DNA of 64,000 nucleotides from Ophthalmolycus amberensis. Its lineage: Eukaryota; Chordata; Actinopteri; Perciformes; Zoarcidae. Shown here piece after piece: positions 57,201 to 64,000 of this stretch. The notes below the pieces were generated by a model. That model made no database searches. It was not told the DNA's origin and saw only the letters and a list, made by a program, of their open reading frames with translations. Positions within the stretch are counted from its first letter, which is position 1, and every line of letters starts with the position of its first letter. The position numbers and the translations under genes were made by a program. Location of the stretch: positions 310,001-374,000 of the forward strand of contig JAFEUB010000064.1 in assembly GCA_024529925.1 (NCBI GenBank), read 5' to 3'.

Positions 57201-59571
57201 AATAACACTGCATGCAAATGTTCATGGTTATAATCACAACTTCTATCCAACGGGTGTATACAAATCCATCCGTACCTAAGTGATTCACAGGATGATGGCT
57301 GGATTTGCTCTTTTAAATAGAGAGAATCTGCTGTACCTGCTGTGCACTGGTGGAGAAATCAAGCGCTCTATGAGCGTTGCCGATGGTTTGGTGCGTTCTG
57401 TAGTGCGGTGGAGTCTGAAACGCTGCAGAGAAACAAGTTTGTCACCGTCAAACAAAACTGCTTTGAATCCTCTATGTTCTTCCTGTTGTGAATGAATTAC
57501 GCTCATGGAACATACCTGATTTGTTTGTCTCCTTCCCTGGGACTTCTGCAGCTGCAGAGTTGACTTTGGTGCTGTAGATCTGCGACACCGGCTTCAGAGT
57601 ACCCATTCCCATGGGTGTGCATCCCATCCTACCCTGGTGAATCCTCAGGCCATGGTATGATGTCACTTTGGACCAACCGCAGTGGCAAGTCTGGAGGCTC
57701 ATGTCTGACGTATTGAGTTTGTCTGCAGAAGTCACACAAAAGGTTAATTAGGTGCATCATCTTAAATTGCCGTTCACACGCATACGTATGCACTTTCCAA
57801 GCAGACAACTGTTTGTCCTCAGAAAAAATAAGTACATTTAAAGATGTTGAAAAGACACAACAAAAAAAACTATTTGTAGATGTTAATGCTGATGTGATAA
57901 GTATCTTTTTATGTTAGATCTACTGAACATCTATTGAAGACTTTTCTGTTTGCTGCTGCCTTTAATTGAACCACATTCAATTAATATATTAATCAATTTC
58001 CTGCATTTCTGCTTTTTACTACTGTATTTTATTTCCTACACTGTTTTTTATTGTCTCACTGTTTTTATTGTTTCAATGAATGTTCTTGCCTTATGTTTTG
58101 ATGCTTTTAATGGTTTTATGTGAAGCACTTTGAATTACCTTGTTGAAATGTGCTATACAAATAAACTTGCCTTGAATGTCTGACTAAGTTGTTTTCTAAC
58201 TTTCATGTCAGACTGGATGTGTAAGACAGTGATTAGTCGCCCTCTAGCAGCGCTCTAGTGTAATTGTGCAGTATCACCTACTTCCTGCTGTAAAACACAC
58301 ACAGCCAGACACAACCAGGAAATGACTTCTGACTGCAGAAAGTTAGATGTGGATCACTTCTAAACCTTGTCAGTGTCATGAGGAGTTTTTCTTTAAACGG
58401 GATTGAATCAACATCAACTAGTGGAATAAATCATAAAATAAGATGAGATTAACTTCTTTGATACAAGGGGGGAAATGTTGCTGACAGCAGCAGAGGAAGA
58501 AGAGCAGAGAGGAAGATACAGATGAATGAAAACAAACATGCAGAGATAAACTAAAGGTAAACCTAAGTGGCACCTATACAGTATATCTGATTAGATTATT
58601 TATTACAGATTAGTATAATTAGTTTAATCAAGCACAACGGTAAAAATAGTATACATTTAAAATAAACAATATATATTGTGTTACATAGTGTGTATAACGT
58701 TTTTATGGAATATCAATAAAGAATACAAATACAATGTAGCATAGAATACGACCATAACATTATTTATATATATATATTTATATATATAATGATAATATTA
58801 GTAGTAATAACAGTACTTATAACAATAATACTTTTTAAAGATATTTCCTCTATTCTAATTTTAAAAGATATATATAAATATATATATAACTGTTATAAGT
58901 TTGGTAATGCATAACATTAAACCAATTAGAAACACTTCATAGAATTTATAGAATATTTTCGATTTCATCAAATTTAGTGAATATATTTAGTTTAGTAATA
59001 TATAGAGTTAAATATGACTTTCATCATTGGTAACTATCTATTTCCTTGTAGCAGCTAAAGAACAGCAAACAACTATGTTTCGGGTATTTTGTACACGCCC
59101 TGAAACCTGCGGTTCACCACAATAACACAAAAAAACACATGTTATGCTCTGTGATTAAGCTCCTCTTTGCCAAAAAATATGTCAGATGAAAAAGGAAATA
59201 CTGTTAAAAACGTTTATGCCTTCAATGAAAGGGATTTGACTTTTAAATGGTGTTTTGTTTTTAGGCCAGTTTATTAAATTATACAAATATAAATGTTTTG
59301 AACGATTCCCCGTAAAGTCTTCAGCTCCCCATGCTGTGTAACCTACATGATTTCAGGGTAGTAATACATAGTCTGTATCATTCAGGTACGTCACAAACAA
59401 TGTTACATACAAAATAAGAATCAGCAGCAGCTTACCTCGCGCTTTCTGACCTGGATGCTCCTCTGGCGCTGAGTGATCTGTCTCTCTTTTTTTGTTCATC
59501 CTGAACTGTTTCAGTTTTGTTTCAGCCAAACCAGTCCTAAAGCATTTCCTTGTTGTGTTATTGAGCAACAA
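51249..59571 (-). CDS. TRIM-like protein: zinc-finger-like N-terminus, coiled coil, PRY-SPRY (about 519 aa)
   Basis: Ten exons join in frame: 59436-59571, 57516-57722, 57337-57422, 57055-57159, 56466-56561, 56281-56384, 56081-56189, 52798-52942, 52694-52720 and 51249-51793. Residues 58-80 form C-x-C-x8-H-x4-H-x5-C (CHCGWSK...YHGLRIH...C), a zinc-finger-like motif I recall from fish proteins. Residues about 145-281 are a Glu/Lys/Gln-rich coiled coil. The short exon ELKRIPTFA leads into a PRY-SPRY domain (339-519) with LDP...LVLS, WEVEV, GYW and VGVFVDYEEG blocks. RING and B-box are absent, so it is probably not a ubiquitin ligase on its own; PRY-SPRY domains bind proteins, often pathogen or immune partners. 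Translation could start at residue 25 (59499) instead. A further 5' exon is not excluded. Confidence 0.82.
52054..52530. mobile_element. Fold-back MITE-like element in the PRY-SPRY gene
   Basis: The left arm (about 52054-52173, gccaggtcttcttcagggtg...gggacaacagg) and the right arm (about 52399-52530, cctgttgtccc...accctgaagaggacctg) are inverted copies of each other over about 120 bp with some mismatches. It sits in the intron between the last two exons. Family and target duplication are not resolved. Confidence 0.7.
53155..54715 (+). pseudogene. LINE endonuclease region, frameshifted
   Basis: The endonuclease is split between two overlapping frames (53155-53892 and 53753-54715), with the switch near 53810. 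The first frame carries LGTWNVTSL and YQLDIVGL, the second LLGDCNTH and the SDHH-like STDHH. A functional LINE would have these in one frame together with the RT, so this copy is dead. Confidence 0.75.
54923..55890 (+). pseudogene. LINE reverse transcriptase C-terminal region, frameshifted
   Basis: The frame 54923-55384 holds the RT LRQGCPLSP and FADD catalytic boxes, and the overlapping frame 55258-55890 holds the thumb and tail (LTYGHELWVMTERT, FLRRVAGLSLRDR, WRDYISQLAWERLG). The switch is near 55310. The stop at 55888 precedes the ggatgg tail. Confidence 0.8.
57723..59435. other. First large intron of the PRY-SPRY gene
   Basis: AT-rich DNA without genes. About 58030-58180 ends in gtgaagcactttgaattacc...gtgctatacaaataaacttg, the 3' part of a repeat common in fish. 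TA-rich runs lie at about 58763-58788 and 58869-58887. Confidence 0.55.
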
Positions 59572-59737
59572 TGATCTAACTCTGTTGTGTGGGTCATATT
59601 CTTATCACAGCATACGGTAACATGTATGGTGTTCATGAATAAGGAGCTACACTGAAAAGCTGGAAAAAAAGTTTTCAGCCAACGATCACTCGTCAGTTTG
59701 GAGAGGCCTGGAAGTACTCACCAAGTACAGGAGACCA

Positions 59738-59772
59738 TCCCCCCCCCCCCCCCCACACACACACACACACTG
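59738..59772. repeat. Poly(C) run followed by (CA)n
   Basis: A run of about 17 C passes directly into about 9 CA repeats. Both are prone to slippage and to sequencing error. Confidence 0.9.
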
Positions 59773-59859
59773 AGGAGACTCACCAACTGGCTGACGTCCT
59801 GAATGTTTTCTACCACAGGGTTGATTAGCCCACTTTCACGAACTCTGACATCAGACAGC

Positions 59860-61372
59860 CACCGTCACTGTGGGTCAGACTAAATGAAATATAAACACAT
59901 AAGCACAAAGTCACTGTGGGTGAGACTGTACGCAAGAACCCATTAAACATCTGTGAACATCACTCTTTGATTTAACAGCTTGATGACATCATGAGTGGGC
60001 ATTGTTTGGCTACAGTGGTGGAATATAACTAAGTACATTTAGGCAAACATGCATACCTTTTACTCCACTACATGTGTCATTACTTGCACAAGTATTGTCA
60101 GAATATTAACAACTCTGTTGTCTATAAACAAACTGTTTATACATAGAGAGCGGGTCCTCTTCAGGGAGCCCACCTGGTCGCACCGTGATGTTTCAATAGT
60201 AACCCAGAACAGACAAACCAAACACCGGTTCTAAGGGGAGCCTTTCACGTTTTTACGTTACCGGGAGGACACCGTGGTTCTCCGACACACTTAAAGAAGG
60301 ATCAGAGAGAATATGGAGCTTGAAAACTAAATTGTGTCATTACTTTTTGTAGAAATAAGCACAGTTCACCAAACAGTTACATTTGTTTTGCCAGATTGCT
60401 TAAAATATGAAAGCATTAGCCTGTCCAAGACACTCGAAACTATTTCCCCGTAAAATAATGGTAACTCACTGGCAGCAGTTCATCATTCATGCAGATATGG
60501 TTATTGAGTAGCCGTGTGTATATTCATATTATGTTCATAGAAGTCAATAAATCTGTTATTTATAAAGAAATTGATGACGGATTGTCGTGTGTGAAGAGTT
60601 AAGTCACTGCACACGAGTCAAGATCACCGTAGCATTCTTCAGGACTCAGATTAAATTAAGTTATTTTCTACACAAATGCAATTGTTAAATGAATTAAACT
60701 TTCATTTCAATAGCCCAAAGTGGAGTGCAGGCATTTACGCTGCAGGGTTCAGGGAGAAACCAAAAGCCTCCTGATGATGGAGGGGTGGGGCCGACCCAGA
60801 CGGATTACAAGCAGACTTGTAGATTTGTGTCTACAAGGGTTTATTAACTCATGTAATCTGGATATGAGACACTTGAAATGAAGCGTAAATGAGGCATCTC
60901 TCTCGTTCATTGAACACGGAGAGATACAGAGGTTTGATGAGGGACAGGTGTGCAGCAGGGAGGAGGGTCAGGTGACTGAGAAGGGCGGGAAACATTGAGA
61001 GCAACAAGTGGACGGATGGCGAGTAATTATAATTGAATAAGCAAAATGTTTGACTGAGTTGGACTTTCCCCAAACAGCTTGCAAACCTTATTGAATGACC
61101 ATGTTCCAAAAAACAGCTTTCCTATTTTGTCAATTAATGATGCAGTGGTTTAAAACAGTTCCATGAATACTTCTGTTGATGTCTTGACAAATTCCCTTGA
61201 CTTCATGACTTGTTTTTGGAATAATTGTGCATAGTGTGTTTTGGGAATCACTCTCAGAAGGCTGCTGTGGTGGTTAGTGGGTGATAAGCCTCCAACTATA
61301 TGAGACTTCACCATCCACTCCCTTCCCACACTAACACACTCCAGAAGTAAATAAAGACGGACAAAACTCAGC
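59860..61372. other. Rearranged pieces of the RNase unit upstream of RNase D's 3' end
   Basis: Bases 59860-59935 hold two gtcactgtgggt motifs around a piece that is the reverse complement of part of 38290-38330 (agactaaatgaaatataaac). Then 59940-60110 and 60135-60210 match 37950-38110 and 38527-38600, and 61022-61240 matches 38890-39110. An unrelated block at about 60720-61021 has no counterpart in the window. No gene is seen. Confidence 0.6.
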
Positions 61373-62006
61373 AGCGTTTGTGTTGAATACTTCACAAAGT
61401 TCAGAGAAAATGCAAAGCAAAAGGGAAGAGAACGCTTCTGAAGCTGAAGGGAAACTGAACAGGTTTCATTATGGCTTTAAGTTACATCAACAAATACAAA
61501 GTCAAACATCTTTTATATTTTATTATTTATTAGTTACTCTGAAGAACCAAACAGTTTTACAAAGAATTGACAGAAATGTGGCGAACATTAGTTTGACAAT
61601 AACAGGATTATACAGAGTAATAATAGTATGAAGTGAACTCATCATGGAAAAATGTACCATAAGTTTTATATAAGGTTAGCTGTCAATTAGAGACTCAAGA
61701 GACACACTAGATTGTTCAGCTTTAGTTTAAAATGTGAATCTCTATAAATATGTTTTTAATATGATACTGTTACTCAGTTACTCATCTCCTGCATGTTCTT
61801 TTTTAATCATGTTCGTCTCAAGAAGTGTTCTGATCAACAAGCTCAAATATTCTACACAATATAATGTATTCAAATGTTTTCATGTAAGCAGAAAGGTTTG
61901 GTTTATCTATAAGCGTGACAGAGGTTTCAGTTGTCGGGTCAATAATGGGCCTGACTACTGGGATCCAATGTCAAACACTTCAGACACTTGGTCCATTCTA
62001 AGGAGT

Positions 62007-63187
62007 CTAAGGTTTGCAGGGTTTAGCGTTAGGGGGTGGAATTTGGTTGGTGTACTTCTCAAAATGGACAGGAAGGCAGCGGTTCAAAGTTATATCACAG
62101 GCCACAATCACTGGATCTTTGGGTTTGGAAAGCTTTGTAACTTTGCAATTTTGGTCGACTTCGAGATAATAGAACATCATGGGCGAATCACTGATGCACA
62201 AGTCACGGTTGTTATTTAGCTGGCGGCCTTTGCCATTACAGATCTGCTCGACAAGTCCCTGATCCGAACCCTCGAAGAAGGACTGCTTTGGTCTGCCGCA
62301 GAGTCCATTGTCCTGTAGGTACCTGTGTAATGAGATCAATATTTAACTGCAAAGTAAATGGTATTTACAACTTAGTTTACTTACTCTGAAATATGTCAAT
62401 AAAGCAGTAGTGTGACATTAAAAACCCTGTCATCAACTTCTATGACATCAATATGAAATGTTGGTCAGTTGACAATATCATTTCTAAAATCCTGAAGTAC
62501 GCAGTACTGTAATGTATTATCTTAATCTAATTAGTGGCTAATGAACTAATTGACACTTTAACTTACTTTTTCCACTCGTCCAATGAATTTCTGTCAAAGT
62601 CCTTTTGAAGGATGTGTTTCTGAACAAATTCTTTGTACTTCTTGCTGCTAACTTTCGCAACACAAGGATCGTCCCATGCACGAACGAGGGTCAGAGCCAG
62701 TGTGACGGTGATCAGGAGAACGATGTTCATCTTGTCTAGAGGGGAGAAGGAATGAGACTTTTTGAGCATCTTATTTTACTCCTCTTAAAATACACCAGTA
62801 ATTGGTCAAGTGCCGTCCACACAGCATCCACACTACACTCATCACTACGTGCAAAATGAACGTCTCTTGTAAATGAATCAGTATTGTCACATCGGTTTGA
62901 TAGCATTTCAATTATTTACTGATCTAGAAAGGTACTCTACAAATAAACTCAATAATACATTTACCTTCCTGACTTGAAAGTAGAAAGACATAAATGTTCT
63001 TATTGTTAGTCATCTCACTCATAAACAGGACAGAAAACTGATTCTAATAATAATAAAACAACATTTGTGTTGTTGATGAAGAGCTTTCCTCACCTGCTCT
63101 GATCAGCAGCCTCTGTACTGTAAATGTTGCTGTGTTGAGTCTGGAGGAGGATCGATACCAGCTGATGTTGAAGTCTCTGATAGAAGT
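62007..63187 (-). CDS. RNase A-type secreted ribonuclease, gene D (159 aa)
   Basis: Coding exons are 62567-62730 and 62007-62322; the untranslated exon ends at 63094. The product has the same signal peptide, the KHI box, CGRPKQSFFEG and CLPVHFE with the second catalytic His. The centre (SDQGLVEQICNGKGRQLNNNRDLCISDSPMMF) is that of genes A and C, while the short linker QDNGLCGRP is of the gene B kind, so D combines features of both. The mature start reads WDDPCVAKV. Splice sites and frame are intact. The duplicated flank continues to about 63790 and then changes to unrelated DNA. Confidence 0.82.
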
Positions 63188-63205
63188 CCAACAATATGTC
63201 TCCCC

Positions 63206-63212
63206 TTTTAAA
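63206..63212 (-). promoter_or_regulatory. TATA-like box of RNase gene D
   Basis: Same TTTAAAA context and spacing to the untranslated exon as in genes A-C. Confidence 0.5.
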
Positions 63213-64000
63213 CCTCCTCTTGTCTTGGAAACATTTGACCGCAACCAATCACTTTACAACAAGGAGATGAACAGCCAATTAAAATACTGCACATTTATCT
63301 TCACCTTAAATGTCTCATTATTGGATGAGGCATGTATACGTTGATACTGCTCCATGTAATTCTGTAAATGAGGAAGAGCAGCTTCTCATTTGCATAGATA
63401 TGTAGCCGTGTGGAGCCACGATGTTGAAAACTCGTGCAGAAGATACTGCACATGACCTGCAACCCATCCAGTCTGTGAAACACACAGAAGAGACAACAGG
63501 TGAAACACCTCTGTAAATACAACAGCTACATGCATCCAGGATCCAGTGGTGTGATGCTGTCGGTCAGTTGATACAACAAATGCAATTTACTCATATCATG
63601 GAAAAGAGAATAAGAAAATATAGAAAACCCTACAACACCTGCACTATTTATGCAATAAATACAGAAATAAAAACATTGGATTCACGAAATATACAGTTTA
63701 TGTTGTAAGTGTTTTAAATGGCAGCAAACAGGAACATGTGTAATAACCAGGATCATAACAGTGTATAAGAAATACACTCACGTTGTTGCAGTAATCACAG
63801 TGAGTTCTGCAGGACGTGGTAGAAGAAACATAATTCGGTCTTTATGTAAGAAAGAAATGTTAACGGTGACAAAAAAAATACATATTATGTTGAGGTTTTA
63901 GTATTTCTTTGGTTTTTGTTATAGTTTTTTTATGGGTTTCAGTAGCAACACACTCACAGGGGACGTCAGAGATGAACCGTTCACCACAACCTTATATTCT
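63213..64000. other. Upstream flank of RNase gene D, no gene seen
   Basis: Up to about 63790 this matches the upstream flanks of genes A and B (36324-36890, 42018-42580), with atccaggatccag duplicated once. Beyond that the sequence is not seen elsewhere in the window and shows no coding signal. Confidence 0.5.

Noticed and set aside
1..64000. tRNA, rRNA or other structured RNA genes
   Set aside because: I saw no cloverleaf with A and B boxes or other recognisable RNA gene; a covariance-model search would be needed to be sure.

Overview
The window is eukaryotic and almost certainly from a teleost, probably spiny-rayed, fish. Genes are split by GT/AG introns. Single-domain C1q proteins, RNase A-type ribonucleases and a PRY-SPRY protein sit among Ty3/Gypsy, hAT, LINE and endogenous-retrovirus remnants typical of fish. 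No species call is attempted.

Layout. (1) About 680-31914 holds three head-to-tail units of about 10.1 kb. Each has, in order, a dispersed repeat split by one Ty3/Gypsy element, a decapitated copy of the C1q 5' flank, a 5'-truncated RNase exon on the minus strand, a short hAT-like element, a tail of an older C1q gene, and one intact three-exon C1q-like gene. Bases 1-680 are the 3' flank of a further C1q copy with an LTR-like insertion. (2) 31915-33385 is a fourth, partial unit that preserves the empty Gypsy site. (3) 33386-45240 holds two copies of a second unit of about 5.7 kb: an intact minus-strand RNase gene, a 31-bp minisatellite and a degraded retroviral pol piece. (4) 45242-46837 is a hAT element lying exactly at the junction to a third RNase locus (46838-49215). 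(5) 49216-51248 has no gene. (6) 51249-59571 is a ten-exon minus-strand gene with an unusual zinc-finger-like N-terminus, a coiled coil and a PRY-SPRY domain; a LINE and a fold-back element lie in its introns. (7) 59572-64000 carries rearranged pieces of the RNase unit and a fourth RNase gene.

Function. The window looks like an innate-immunity expansion cluster: secreted C1q-domain proteins (plus strand), secreted RNase A-type proteins (minus strand) and one intracellular TRIM-like protein. Functions are inferred from family membership.

Main structural result. Unit 2 resembles unit 3 in its left half and is indistinguishable by eye from unit 1 in its right half, with the switch inside the Gypsy pol gene. 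That is the pattern expected from unequal crossing over between two-unit arrays. None of the three Gypsy copies is intact: each carries different breaks, on top of a shared stop codon in gag. All comparisons were made by eye; a collapsed or false duplication in the assembly cannot be excluded.
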